A DNA stretch of 64,000 bases from Paenibacillus sp. 1001270B_150601_E10 (lineage in GTDB: Bacteria > Bacillota > Bacilli > Paenibacillales > Paenibacillaceae), in assembly GCF_015558675.1 (NCBI RefSeq), contig NZ_JADMOL010000004.1, forward strand, positions 360,157 to 424,156, read 5' to 3'. Below the pieces are notes generated by a model. That model was not told the origin of the DNA, did no database searches, and saw only the letters and a list, made by a program, of their open reading frames with translations. Positions 26,289-34,676 of the stretch are shown piece after piece; the stretch's first letter is position 1, and every line of letters starts with the position of its first letter. Position numbers and translations under genes: made by a program.

Positions 26289-26316
26289 TGGTGCTGTCAT
26301 GGATTCAACAGCACCA
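26289..26316. terminator. hairpin between moeB and moaC
   Basis: TGGTGCTGT / ACAGCACCA, a 9-bp stem just after the moeB stop, between converging genes. It lacks a T-run on either side, so termination strength is doubtful. Confidence 0.4.
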
Positions 26317-26416
26317 CTTCAGACTGATCGTTTAAGGACTCCAGCACGCAGCTAGGGCGACTTCAGCCGACTGTATTTAGCTCGGTAGATTCAGGCTTTT
26401 CACAATAAGGACAGAA

Positions 26417-26917
26417 TTAGCAGGGCAGATCCTTGCGGTCATAGTCTCCATTTTTTCCGCCTGACTTGTGCATGAGCATGGTAGGCCCGATCACCATCTC
26501 TTTGCCGGCTGCCTTGCACATATCATAGATGGTCAAGGCTGCAACGGAGGCTGCGGTCAGCGCTTCCATCTCAACGCCTGTTCGCCCCGTCGTTTTGACC
26601 TCGGCTTCAATGCCGACTTCGTAATGGGCGCGTTCGAGATCAATCATCCATTCAAAACGAATATTAACACCTGTTAAGGCAATCGGATGGCACATCGGGA
26701 TCATCGTCGAGGTTCCCTTCGCGGCCATAATGCCGGCCACTTGGGCAACGGCGAATACATCACCTTTTTTATTCGTGCCGCTTTCGATCTGCTTGTAAAT
26801 CGATTCATTCACGGTGATGGAGGATTTGGCGATGGCGGTTCTTGTCGTTTCCTGCTTGTCGGATACGTCCACCATCTTCGCTCTGCCTTGCTCGTTAAAG
26901 TGAGTTAATTCAGACAT
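26417..26917 (-). CDS. moaC: cyclic pyranopterin monophosphate synthase MoaC
   Basis: A 166-residue enzyme that with MoaA converts GTP to cyclic pyranopterin monophosphate, the first step of cofactor synthesis. Typical motifs: [49 protein letters not shown] and [20 protein letters not shown] with the catalytic Lys in [11 protein letters not shown]. Start ATG 26917 has GGAGTGTGAGCC ahead. It is transcribed against the other genes of the cluster and shares a 64-base divergent promoter region with moeA. Confidence 0.96.
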   Translation of the reverse strand: MSELTHFNEQGRAKMVDVSDKQETTRTAIAKSSITVNESIYKQIESGTNKKGDVFAVAQVAGIMAAKGTSTMIPMCHPIALTGVNIRFEWMIDLERAHYEVGIEAEVKTTGRTGVEMEALTAASVAALTIYDMCKAAGKEMVIGPTMLMHKSGGKNGDYDRKDLPC

Positions 26918-26981
26918 GGCTCACACTCCTTGCTGTTCATGTCCCATAGTATATCACGGAAGAAGAAGGGAGACACAACCG

Positions 26982-28238
26982 ATGAAACTTAATCGCACAC
27001 CGATCTCTGTATCTGAAGCGATGAACAAGATTATGGATCGAGTCACGGTGATGGAGCAAGAGTCCGTTCCCATCCACGACGCTCAGAATCGCATATTGGC
27101 AGAGCCGATACACGCGAGTCATGATGTGCCATTGTTCGATCGCGCTGCTTTTGATGGCTACGCTGTTCGATCCCTTGATACGGAAGGCGCTTCCGGAGAA
27201 CAGCGCCGCACGTTTCGCATCGTTGGCCAGGTTGGTGCTGGCCAGGTGTGGGAGGGCAGCCTGCATGCAGGCGAAGCGGTACGCATTATGACCGGGGCTA
27301 AGCTCCCCGCTGACGCAGATGCGGTGGTCATGCTTGAACAAGCCGTGGAGCATGACGGCGCATTTAAGATTCGTAAACCATTTGAGCAGCATGAACATGT
27401 TTCTTTGCAAGGGGAAGAAGTAAAGGAAGGCGGGCTGCTGCTTAAGCCCGGCACGTTCATTCATCCAGGGGTAATCGCAGTGCTTGCGACGTTTGGCGTT
27501 TCAGAGGTGAAGGTGGCAAGACGCCCTTTAGTCGGCATTCTATGCACGGGCACAGAACTGCTTCAAGTCGATGAGGAGCTTGTTCCAGGCAAGATTCGAA
27601 ACAGCAACGGTCCGATGATCACGGCTCAGCTTGCGCGTCTTGGCATTCCAAGCCGTTACTATGGCATGGTTGCGGATAATCTTGAGTGTTGTCTAGGCAG
27701 TGTCACGCAGGCTTTGGAAGAGTGCGACCTCGTGATCACGACAGGCGGTGTCTCGGTGGGCGATTATGATTATTTACCTGAGATCTATCATGAACTTGGG
27801 GCTGAGGTATTGTTCAATAAGGTGGCAATGAGACCAGGCAGTGTGACGACAGCTTCCATCTTGGGTCAAAAGCTGCTCTTTGGCTTGTCTGGCAACCCAT
27901 CAGCTTGCTTCACTGGATTCGAACTGTTTGCGCGCCCAGCGCTGTTGAAGATGATGGGAGCTGAAAAACCATTCCTTCCATATGCCAAAGCATATCTTGA
28001 AGAAGACTTCCCGAAGCCGAATCCGTTCATGCGCTTCGTGCGCGCTGTCTATGAGTCGACACCGATTGGGGCGAAGGTTAGACCGGCGGGCTTTAACAAG
28101 TCCAACGCCGTTACCTCGATTGCGAACGCGAATGCGATCCTCATCCTGCCGGGAGGAACGCGTGGATACACAGCAGGCAGAGAAGTGGACGTGCTGCTTC
28201 TTGGTGCTGAAGAGGGGGTTAACCGATGGATGCTATAA
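26982..28238 (+). CDS. moeA: molybdopterin molybdotransferase MoeA
   Basis: A 418-residue enzyme that inserts molybdate into adenylated molybdopterin. Domain order is the usual MoeA one: the HDVPLFDRAAFDGYAVRS start, the GEAVRIMTGAKLPADADAVV segment, the MogA-like domain with NSNGPMITAQL, TTGGVSVGDYDYLPE and LSGNPSACFTGFE, and the small C-terminal beta domain. ATG 26982 is chosen (GAAGGGAG ahead); the frame extends upstream through the moaC promoter. No MogA/MoaB homologue is seen here, so adenylation must be done by a gene elsewhere. Confidence 0.96.
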   Translation: MKLNRTPISVSEAMNKIMDRVTVMEQESVPIHDAQNRILAEPIHASHDVPLFDRAAFDGYAVRSLDTEGASGEQRRTFRIVGQVGAGQVWEGSLHAGEAVRIMTGAKLPADADAVVMLEQAVEHDGAFKIRKPFEQHEHVSLQGEEVKEGGLLLKPGTFIHPGVIAVLATFGVSEVKVARRPLVGILCTGTELLQVDEELVPGKIRNSNGPMITAQLARLGIPSRYYGMVADNLECCLGSVTQALEECDLVITTGGVSVGDYDYLPEIYHELGAEVLFNKVAMRPGSVTTASILGQKLLFGLSGNPSACFTGFELFARPALLKMMGAEKPFLPYAKAYLEEDFPKPNPFMRFVRAVYESTPIGAKVRPAGFNKSNAVTSIANANAILILPGGTRGYTAGREVDVLLLGAEEGVNRWML

Positions 28239-28750
28239 AGGTACTGCAAGTTGTTGGCTATAAAGACAGCGGCAAGACGACCTTGATAGAAAAGTGGATA
28301 GAAGGCCTATCGAAGGCCAACTATCTTGCATCTGTTGTAAAGCATCACGGTCATGGCAGTCCTCTTGCGCTCCCCCCAGCGAATACGGACAGCACACGAC
28401 ACTTCCATGCCGGAGCGCTAAGCTCGATAGCGGCTGGAGGAGGCAGCATGGTGTTGCAAATGAGAGGAGAGCCGACTTTTACTCGTTTGCTCCAGCTCGC
28501 CTCCCTTTCGGAGCCCGATATTATTTTCGTGGAAGGCTACAAACAAGAAGACGAGCCGAAGGTAGTTATAGTAAGATGGCTAGAGGAATGGGACACGCTG
28601 AGGAAGCTCGACAACATACAATTGGTTCTGACTTATGACCAAGTGGAGATTCCGGAGCGGCATATTCAAGTCATCCTACTGAATGATGAAGCGTCCATTC
28701 AAGAATGGATTATTGCATATATAAAGGGTGAAGCAGATGAAGCAGTATGA
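28226..28750 (+). CDS. mobB: molybdopterin-guanine dinucleotide biosynthesis protein MobB
   Basis: A 174-residue GTP-binding accessory protein. The P-loop is GYKDSGKTTL, followed by VKHHGHG and DSTRHFHAGA, all typical of MobB. It assists MobA in making the bis-MGD form that NarG carries. It overlaps moeA by 13 bases and moaE by 14, so it is translated as part of the same message. Confidence 0.93.
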   Translation: MDAIKVLQVVGYKDSGKTTLIEKWIEGLSKANYLASVVKHHGHGSPLALPPANTDSTRHFHAGALSSIAAGGGSMVLQMRGEPTFTRLLQLASLSEPDIIFVEGYKQEDEPKVVIVRWLEEWDTLRKLDNIQLVLTYDQVEIPERHIQVILLNDEASIQEWIIAYIKGEADEAV

Positions 28751-29177
28751 GATCGTCGAGCATCCGATTGATACGGATGCTTATGTGAAGCAGGTGCTGC
28801 ATCCAGGAGCGGGTGCCGTCACGGTATTTACCGGACATGTTAGAGAATGGACCCATGGCATCCGTACATTATACTTGGCTTATGAAGCCTATGTACCGAT
28901 GGCGGAGAAGAAGCTGAAGCAGATTGGCGAAGAGATTGAGAGCCGCTGGCCAGGAACGCGAACTGCGATTGCCCATCGGATCGGGGAACTGCAAATTAGC
29001 GATATTGCGGTCGTGATCGCCGTATCCTCACCGCACCGCAAGGCAGCCTATGAAGCGAACGAATATGCGATAGAACGAATAAAGGAAATGGTACCGATCT
29101 GGAAAAAGGAGATTTGGGAAAACGGAGAGGAATGGGTCGGAACCCAGCATAAAAAGCCGTCAGGAGGAGAGCAATGA
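28737..29177 (+). CDS. moaE: molybdopterin synthase catalytic subunit MoaE
   Basis: A 146-residue large subunit of molybdopterin synthase. Motifs: GAVTVFTGHVREWTHG, LAYEAYVPMAEKKL, and the active-site segment SPHRKAAYEANEYAIERIKE with WKKEIWENGEEW. ATG 28737 follows AAAGGGTGAAGCAG; GTG 28728 is an alternative start three codons earlier. The stop overlaps the moaD start. It transfers sulfur from MoaD thiocarboxylate to the pterin. Confidence 0.95.
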   Translation: MKQYEIVEHPIDTDAYVKQVLHPGAGAVTVFTGHVREWTHGIRTLYLAYEAYVPMAEKKLKQIGEEIESRWPGTRTAIAHRIGELQISDIAVVIAVSSPHRKAAYEANEYAIERIKEMVPIWKKEIWENGEEWVGTQHKKPSGGEQ

Positions 29178-29407
29178 TACGCATTTATTATTTTGCCGCT
29201 CTAAAAGATGTTGTCGGCATGTCAGAGGAGAAGCTGGAGCTAGAAGATTGTACAGTCCATGCGTTGAAGGAGCATCTGGTGAAGCGCTATCCGGCACTTG
29301 CAGCCGCTACTTACTTTGTAGCCGTCAATGAAGAGTATGCAACAGAAGATGATCAGATTCATTCCGGGGATGTCGTCGCGCTTATTCCTCCTGTCAGCGG
29401 AGGATAA
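29174..29407 (+). CDS. moaD: molybdopterin synthase sulfur carrier MoaD
   Basis: A 77-residue ubiquitin-fold protein ending in Gly-Gly (VALIPPVSGG), the tail that MoeB activates and that carries the sulfur. Start RIYYFAALKDVVGM is typical. ATG overlaps the moaE stop, giving a 1:1 coupled pair with MoaE. Confidence 0.95.
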   Translation: MIRIYYFAALKDVVGMSEEKLELEDCTVHALKEHLVKRYPALAAATYFVAVNEEYATEDDQIHSGDVVALIPPVSGG

Positions 29408-29412
29408 TCAAT

Positions 29413-29985
29413 GTGGACGGAATCATAGGAATTGTACTCGCTGGCGGGATGTCGAGCCGCTTTGGCTCCCCAAAGGCACTAGCCAAGCTTCAAGGAAAGC
29501 TCTATTATGAGCTTGCTTGTGAAGCCATGTCAGCGATCGCAGAACGCATCGTCATCGTAAGCAGACCTGAGTTCCGTTCACAGCTTCAAGGGAATGCCGA
29601 TGTGATCGAGGATGATCCTGACTTTGCTGGCTGCGGGCCGCTTGCAGGGATCTATTCCGTCATGGAGCGATACCCTGCACAGCTGTATGCGGTTCTACCC
29701 TGCGACATGCCTTATCTGACCGGTGACGTGCTTGAAGCATTAGCAGCTTCGTATAAAGGAGAGGATGTCCTTGCAGTCTCATTTGCAGGTAAGGATCATC
29801 CTTTGGTCGGACTGTATGCATCTACGATGATGGAGCCGATACAGACGGCTTTGAAGCAGGAGAGATATGCGGTCATGAAGCTGCTCCAGACCGTGAATAC
29901 CAGATTCGTTAAGGGCGAGGAGATCCTACCCGATCAAGAACAGGGAATGTGGACATTTAAAAATATAAACGTTCCGTTGGAATAG
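29413..29985 (+). CDS. mobA: molybdenum cofactor guanylyltransferase MobA
   Basis: A 190-residue nucleotidyltransferase that links GMP to the molybdopterin. LAGGMSSRFGSPKAL is the GTP-binding LAGGxSxRxGxxK motif; EDDPDFAGCGPLAGI and AVLPCDMPYLTGDVL are the MobA metal and substrate segments. GTG start at 29413 follows GGAGGATAATCAAT. Needed because NarG uses the bis-MGD cofactor. Confidence 0.94.
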   Translation: MDGIIGIVLAGGMSSRFGSPKALAKLQGKLYYELACEAMSAIAERIVIVSRPEFRSQLQGNADVIEDDPDFAGCGPLAGIYSVMERYPAQLYAVLPCDMPYLTGDVLEALAASYKGEDVLAVSFAGKDHPLVGLYASTMMEPIQTALKQERYAVMKLLQTVNTRFVKGEEILPDQEQGMWTFKNINVPLE

Positions 29986-30027
29986 ACGGTGGGTTCGTTT
30001 ACATTCAAAGAAAGGAAGCGTGGGCTT

Positions 30028-31041
30028 ATGACAGCAGGATGGATGTATGATCAATGGCAGCGCCCCATGCGCGATCTTCGTATCTCAGTTACGGATCGCT
30101 GTAATTTTCGATGCACCTATTGCATGCCGAAGGAGATCTTTGGCGATGACTATGCCTTCCTGCCAAAGCATAAGCTGCTCACTTTTGAAGAGATCACAAG
30201 AGTGGCAAGGCTTTGTGCTTCCATGGGCGTGAAGAAGATTCGTCTCACAGGCGGTGAACCGCTGCTGCGTCCACACTTGGACGAATTGGTTCGCATGCTT
30301 CTTCAGATTGAAGGCATCGAGGATATCGGCCTTACAACGAATGGACTTCTTTTACGATCACAAGGCGAAGCTTTATATGAAGCGGGGCTTCGAAGAATAA
30401 ATGTAAGCCTGGATGCTCTCGATCCTGATCGTTTTGCCAAACTGAACGGCAGAGGAATCACTCCAGATGTGATCTTGTCCAATATCGAGTGGGCACAGTC
30501 GCTTGGATTTAAGATCAAGGTAAATATGGTTGTACAAAAGCATGTCAATGAAGATGACATCCTGCCTATGGCCGCACATTTGAAAGAGAAGGGCATTACA
30601 CTGTGCTTTATCGAATTTATGGATGTAGGCAATGACAATGGCTGGAGTATGGAAAAAGTCATTACTAAGCGTGAGCTTTATGAGATGCTAAACACGGTAT
30701 ATGAGCTTGAGCCTGTAGATGCAGACTACTTTGGCGAAGTGTCGAAACGCTATCGCTATAAAGGCAGTCATACGGAAGTTGGCTTTATTAGTTCCGTGTC
30801 GGAAACCTTCTGCTCGTCATGCACCAGAGCTCGTTTATCCTGCGATGGGAGCCTGTACACCTGTTTGTTTGCTTCGGAAGGGCATGATTTGAAGGAAATG
30901 CTTCGCGGCGATGCTGGCGATCAAGAACTGCTCGAAGCCATTCGAGCGATATGGGAGAAGCGAACGGATCGATACTCGGATGAACGGTCACTACTTACGC
31001 AATCCCGCAAAAAGATCAATATGTCCTATATCGGAGGGTAG
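30028..31041 (+). CDS. moaA: GTP 3',8-cyclase MoaA (radical SAM)
   Basis: A 337-residue radical SAM enzyme starting the cofactor pathway. The N-terminal [4Fe-4S] motif is CNFRCTYC; the SAM site is [11 protein letters not shown]; the C-terminal second cluster is [18 protein letters not shown]; the chain ends in the conserved Gly-Gly (MSYIGG). ATG 30028 is chosen because AAAGGAAG lies 9 bases ahead; the longer frame from 29989 has no site. Last gene of the operon, 40 bases after mobA. Confidence 0.96.
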   Translation: MTAGWMYDQWQRPMRDLRISVTDRCNFRCTYCMPKEIFGDDYAFLPKHKLLTFEEITRVARLCASMGVKKIRLTGGEPLLRPHLDELVRMLLQIEGIEDIGLTTNGLLLRSQGEALYEAGLRRINVSLDALDPDRFAKLNGRGITPDVILSNIEWAQSLGFKIKVNMVVQKHVNEDDILPMAAHLKEKGITLCFIEFMDVGNDNGWSMEKVITKRELYEMLNTVYELEPVDADYFGEVSKRYRYKGSHTEVGFISSVSETFCSSCTRARLSCDGSLYTCLFASEGHDLKEMLRGDAGDQELLEAIRAIWEKRTDRYSDERSLLTQSRKKINMSYIGG

Positions 31042-31085
31042 ATATGACAGTTGTTAAGAAAAGTCTTTATCTCCTCTCACAAGAA

Positions 31086-31150
31086 GAAGCCTCCAAGCTG
31101 ACAAGAATCTGAACCACATGATTCCGTGTCAAGCCGGAGGCTTCATTTGT
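31086..31150. terminator. bidirectional terminator between moaA and LPMO copy 2
   Basis: Stem GAAGCCTCC / GGAGGCTTC with an inner GAATC/GATTC hairpin; ATTTGT follows on plus and TTCTTGTG on minus. It lies between converging transcripts. Confidence 0.7.
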
Positions 31151-31179
31151 CATTTCCTACAAAGGCGGTTAAGACGCTG

Positions 31180-32529
31180 TTACTTTAGGAGCCAAAGAGC
31201 TGGTGTCGTAGCAGGTTCCCAGCCTACAAGCGACGTATGCGCCTGGCGGCACTCATACGTGTTGCCGTTATAAGTGACCTTTGTTCCAGCAGCATAGGAT
31301 ACGCCTGGTGCCCAAGCAGCAATAGCAGGAGGAGCAGCCGTTGTCGCATTCACAGCGCTGCTTGCTGCGGACACATTGCCAGCGGCGTCAACTGCTTTAA
31401 CCGTGAACGTATAGGAAGTGCTGGCTGTAAGTCCTGTTACATTGTATTCCAGCGTGCTTCCAGATACCGTTGCAACAAGCGTGCTGCCGCGGAAGATCTG
31501 ATAGCCAGTAACCCCAACGTTGTCAGTGGATGCGCTCCACATCAGGTTCACGCTAGTGGAAGTAGGCGTGCCCATGACATGAAGACCTGTAGGAGCAGAA
31601 GGCGCCTCCGTATCCACGACAGGAACAGGTGTATTGACGACAACTGCATTGCTGTTAGGAGATGTGTTGCCTGCTGCATCAACAGCACGAACCGTAAAGG
31701 TATAAGAAGTATTACCGGTTAAACCTGTAGCCGTATAATTAAGCGTCGATCCGCTAACGGAAGCGATTTCTGTGCCATTTCTGTACACCTTGTAGCCTGT
31801 TACCCCGACATTGTCCGTTGCAGCGTTCCATGAGAGAGCTGCTGTTGTAGACGTGACGTTGGAGCTTGCAAGACCTGTAGGAGCTGTTGGTGCTTGGTTA
31901 TCAACAGGATTGCTGCCTCCGAAGTTAACATCAATCACATTGTAGAAGGCATTTGCGGTATCCGCGATTTCCCATACAGCAAGAATGACATGGTAGCCAG
32001 TACGAGCAGGAACGTTACAGTTGTCAGAATACGAGAATGGAGGACGTTTTCCGTTGTAGTCGACGGAACAGAATGGAGTAAGATCGAAGGAGTCGCGAGT
32101 CAATGCTGCATTAGGATTCCAATTCGGCTTCGTAATATAGTACTTCCAGCTAGTTGTTGCATGAGCGGCAGTCAGTGTCCAGTGGAATGTAATCGGTCCG
32201 CTTGAAATGTTTACTTTGGACCAGCGAGTAGCGGATTGCTCATCAAGCTTAGGGAAAATACCGCCTGCACTTGCAATTTTGCCGTCTGCAGGACCGGCTT
32301 GCGGGAATCCTTTTGGAGCTTCCAAGCTTTGCGGTTCGTAAATAATCGCGCCGCAATCAGAGTTGGCGCCTGTTTTACACAAATAAGCGCGGCTTCCAGG
32401 GGAGTCAATATAGCCATGGGCAAGTGCTTTGTCGGCGAACAAGAACATACAGAACATTGTGATGAGCGTTACGCCACTTGCTAAGAGCAGCTTGGTCAAC
32501 CAAGGATGTTGCAAACGCAGTTCATACAT
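31180..32529 (-). CDS. AA10 lytic polysaccharide monooxygenase with two Fn3 domains and a CBM5/12 (copy 2)
   Basis: A 449-residue secreted copper enzyme with the same order of domains as the gene at 10712. ATG 32529 is chosen (AAAGGAGGCTGTGATT ahead); the frame runs 15 codons further without a site. The signal peptide ends ADKALA and the mature chain starts with His38 ([10 protein letters not shown]); the second brace His is in [13 protein letters not shown]. Two Fn3 domains carry TDNVGVTGY, and the C-terminal chitin-binding module has [18 protein letters not shown] palindrome at 32695 resembles that of copy 1. Likely a recent duplicate of copy 1. Confidence 0.94.
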   Translation of the reverse strand: MYELRLQHPWLTKLLLASGVTLITMFCMFLFADKALAHGYIDSPGSRAYLCKTGANSDCGAIIYEPQSLEAPKGFPQAGPADGKIASAGGIFPKLDEQSATRWSKVNISSGPITFHWTLTAAHATTSWKYYITKPNWNPNAALTRDSFDLTPFCSVDYNGKRPPFSYSDNCNVPARTGYHVILAVWEIADTANAFYNVIDVNFGGSNPVDNQAPTAPTGLASSNVTSTTAALSWNAATDNVGVTGYKVYRNGTEIASVSGSTLNYTATGLTGNTSYTFTVRAVDAAGNTSPNSNAVVVNTPVPVVDTEAPSAPTGLHVMGTPTSTSVNLMWSASTDNVGVTGYQIFRGSTLVATVSGSTLEYNVTGLTASTSYTFTVKAVDAAGNVSAASSAVNATTAAPPAIAAWAPGVSYAAGTKVTYNGNTYECRQAHTSLVGWEPATTPALWLLK

Positions 32530-32694
32530 AATCACAGCCTCCTTTGATTTTGGGAATCGGGTTCCCGGCTTCAAACATGACTAGCAGAGATCCAAAAGTC
32601 AGGCAAGCTCCTTTCCTCGAGAGAAATGAACAGTAAATAAGATTTACTGCTTCGAGAGACTAACTCTACCCTACGCTCCTTTCTATAAGATATT

Positions 32695-32721
32695 TATATA
32701 AACTCATAAAGAGCTTATATA
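32695..32721. promoter_or_regulatory. 27-bp palindrome upstream of LPMO copy 2, candidate operator
   Basis: Arms TATATAAACTC / GAGCTTATATA flank ATAAA. The outer 7 bases on each side and the trailing CG are the same as at 12277-12302. It lies 166 bases before the LPMO start. Confidence 0.6.
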
Positions 32722-33294
32722 CGAAAAAGGAAGACGACAACATACAGAAGGTATCGCAGGTGGTGAGTTGAGAACTTAGGCGGCTTTTGCGTGCTAGCTC
32801 TTGTAGAGGACGTTGAGGAGAGATGAAAGAGTATTGAACTTGACTCTATCATATATGAAAATGTGAAAGTTATGTGAACGAAATATTTTTTCGCACATTG
32901 CGCGGATAATAGTTTTGCTTTATTAGAGCGTTTATCATTTCTTACTACGAGTCACGGATAAGCGCTTTTCTTTGATGAGTAAGGTAAAGGCTTTAATTTT
33001 TGTGAAGAAGGGAAGCACTAACCTCAATAATCTAACTCCCATCCAACATGCCTCCAAATCAAGATATCATTCCTTTTTAGAAACGACATGTACACATCAT
33101 TCCTCATCAAAAATAGTTCATGGCTCATAAAGAGTATGCAGCTAAGGAAGGGACGATTACCTAGGATTCACGATAGCTATTGCTTCGTCATTGTTCAAGT
33201 GCCTTTTGGAAATTGGAACGACGTTCCGTTCCGCCAAACTCAATATATGCAGCCCATGCTTGTCCTCATTCAATCGAACATCAAAAGAAAAACA

Positions 33295-33326
33295 AGCTAA
33301 GTGCTGGTTAGAGCACTTAGCTTTTT
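33295..33326. terminator. strong bidirectional terminator
   Basis: A perfect 11-bp stem AGCTAAGTGCT / AGCACTTAGCT with loop GGTTAG. It is followed by TTTTTT on plus and TGTTTTTCTTTT on minus. It best fits as the terminator of the minus-strand gene ending at 33388. Confidence 0.85.
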
Positions 33327-33387
33327 TCGATCATGATGGAGCAAAAAGGTGAGGGTCTGAACTTGTCAACTTGAGGGAGAGGGTCGC

Positions 33388-33831
33388 TTAATCGGAATAG
33401 GCTCTAGCCGCAAAGCTCTCTGGACCTATGCGAGTAAGCTTAGCATGCTTGCTGTGCTCTGGAGAGGAGACGAAGGCTTGATAAATGATAAAGTCTGTAT
33501 TAGGCGGGAGATAGTCAACACCATTTGAGGAGATGGGAGCTCGATATACTGTATGGTTTCCTTTTGTGCTTGGTGCTGGGATGGATTGTTCCGTTTGAAA
33601 TACAAGTACAGCATCTGCTCCTTCTCCGCGATATACGCTAATCAATACGGAAGCGGAGCGAACAAAGCTGTATTGCAGCGTATAGTTGAACTCAACGCGA
33701 AGGTTTGGACCTGCGCTGCTTGTGTCAAGACCAAGCGTAGCGAACATTTCGGGTGTGCTCGTAATTGGAATATCCAGTACACCTAATTCATTTTCAGCTT
33801 GTGATACCTGCTCATCCACTAATTTGGCCAT
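33388..33831 (-). CDS. unrecognised 147-residue protein, beta-rich
   Basis: I do not recognise the family. No signal peptide or membrane segment, no Cys. Alternating hydrophobic stretches (VEFNYTLQYSFVRSASVLIS, VLVFQTEQSIP, DFIIYQAFVS) suggest a beta sandwich, possibly of the kind seen in spore surface or exosporium proteins; that is a guess. The start has AAAGGAGGATGATCCCCCT ahead, so it is well expressed. It stands alone, ending at a strong terminator. Confidence 0.7.
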   Translation of the reverse strand: MAKLVDEQVSQAENELGVLDIPITSTPEMFATLGLDTSSAGPNLRVEFNYTLQYSFVRSASVLISVYRGEGADAVLVFQTEQSIPAPSTKGNHTVYRAPISSNGVDYLPPNTDFIIYQAFVSSPEHSKHAKLTRIGPESFAARAYSD

Positions 33832-34035
33832 AGGGGGATCATCCTCCTTTCTTAATAATGGCAGTATATGAACTTACAAGTAATTAGCCTGTATATCAGG
33901 CTATACGGGCGCAAAGTTACACGAATGCCCTAATTAGGTTGTGGAATAAAGTTGTGGAATAAATAGGAATCGTGTATGGATTGTAAATGTGATTCAGATC
34001 ATAGTTCTCATGGGTACTTATTCGTAAACTAAAAA

Positions 34036-34055
34036 TCAAGTAAGTACTTGCTTGA
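34036..34055. promoter_or_regulatory. TetR operator palindrome
   Basis: A 20-bp palindrome TCAAGTAAGTACTTGCTTGA with one mismatched pair, ending 20 bases before the TetR start. The position is right for autoregulation and control of the downstream ATPase. Confidence 0.65.
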
Positions 34056-34075
34056 TTAAAGAGAGGAGGATGAGC

Positions 34076-34651
34076 ATGAAACTGACAACGAGGGACAAAA
34101 TAATGTCAGCTGCTCTTGAACATATGGCGCTTCACGGTTTTAAGGGAACGACTACGAAGTGCATTGCCAAACAGGCTTCAGTGAATGAAGCAACCATATT
34201 TAAGCATTTTAAGGGGAAAGATGAACTGATTCATGAGGCGCTTGAACAGCAGATGAACCTGGTCAAGACAGAGGTCGATACCTTTTTTCACACCGATCAT
34301 GAGAATATTCAGGAGCTGCTGTTAGCGAAGATTGATTTCATTAATCATATTTACGAAAGCCATAAAGACTTTTTCTTAGTGACCATTAAAGAACAAGGCA
34401 GCAAAGAGCTCGAATTCATGTATCCGTCGATATTCGAATATATCACGGAGGAGTTGGAGAAAGAGCTTGCAAAGATGGCGGATGACTCGATCTCAGAGGA
34501 AGAGCTTCAGGCCATCGCGATGATTGCGAACAGCGTGCTTCTGACCATCATTTTGGAAAAAATGAAAGCCGAGTGCTACGGACATCCAATCCGATTGGAT
34601 ATTAAGAAGGAACTGCTCGTTGAGATGTTGATTCGACTTTGGGGACAATAG
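34076..34651 (+). CDS. TetR/AcrR family transcriptional regulator
   Basis: A 191-residue regulator. The N-terminal helix-turn-helix covers TRDKIMSAALEHMALHGFKG and TTTKCIAKQASVNEATIFKH; the rest is an all-helical ligand domain. ATG 34076 is chosen because GAGAGGAGG ends 6 bases before it; ATG 34070 overlaps that site. The P-type ATPase gene starts 25 bases after its stop, so the two probably share one transcript, controlled through the palindrome at 34036. The signal could be the transported ion or a membrane stress; unknown. Confidence 0.9.
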   Translation: MKLTTRDKIMSAALEHMALHGFKGTTTKCIAKQASVNEATIFKHFKGKDELIHEALEQQMNLVKTEVDTFFHTDHENIQELLLAKIDFINHIYESHKDFFLVTIKEQGSKELEFMYPSIFEYITEELEKELAKMADDSISEEELQAIAMIANSVLLTIILEKMKAECYGHPIRLDIKKELLVEMLIRLWGQ

Positions 34652-34676
34652 AAATCATTAAAGAGAGGTGCATTTG

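Larger units (their letters stand above)
32530..33387. other. intergenic region with LPMO copy 2 promoter elements
   Basis: About 860 bases. It holds the LPMO-2 palindrome (32695-32721), a small palindrome CAGTAAAT-AAG-ATTTACTG in the leader (32631-32649), and a very strong hairpin at 33295-33326. A 70-codon frame ends at 33300 exactly at that hairpin but has no ribosome site or recognisable sequence; I do not call it a gene. Confidence 0.5.

Noticed and set aside
33088-33300. 70-codon plus-strand frame ending at a perfect terminator
   Set aside because: No ribosome site, no family resemblance, and the terminator is better explained by the minus-strand gene at 33388. A small RNA ending there cannot be excluded.
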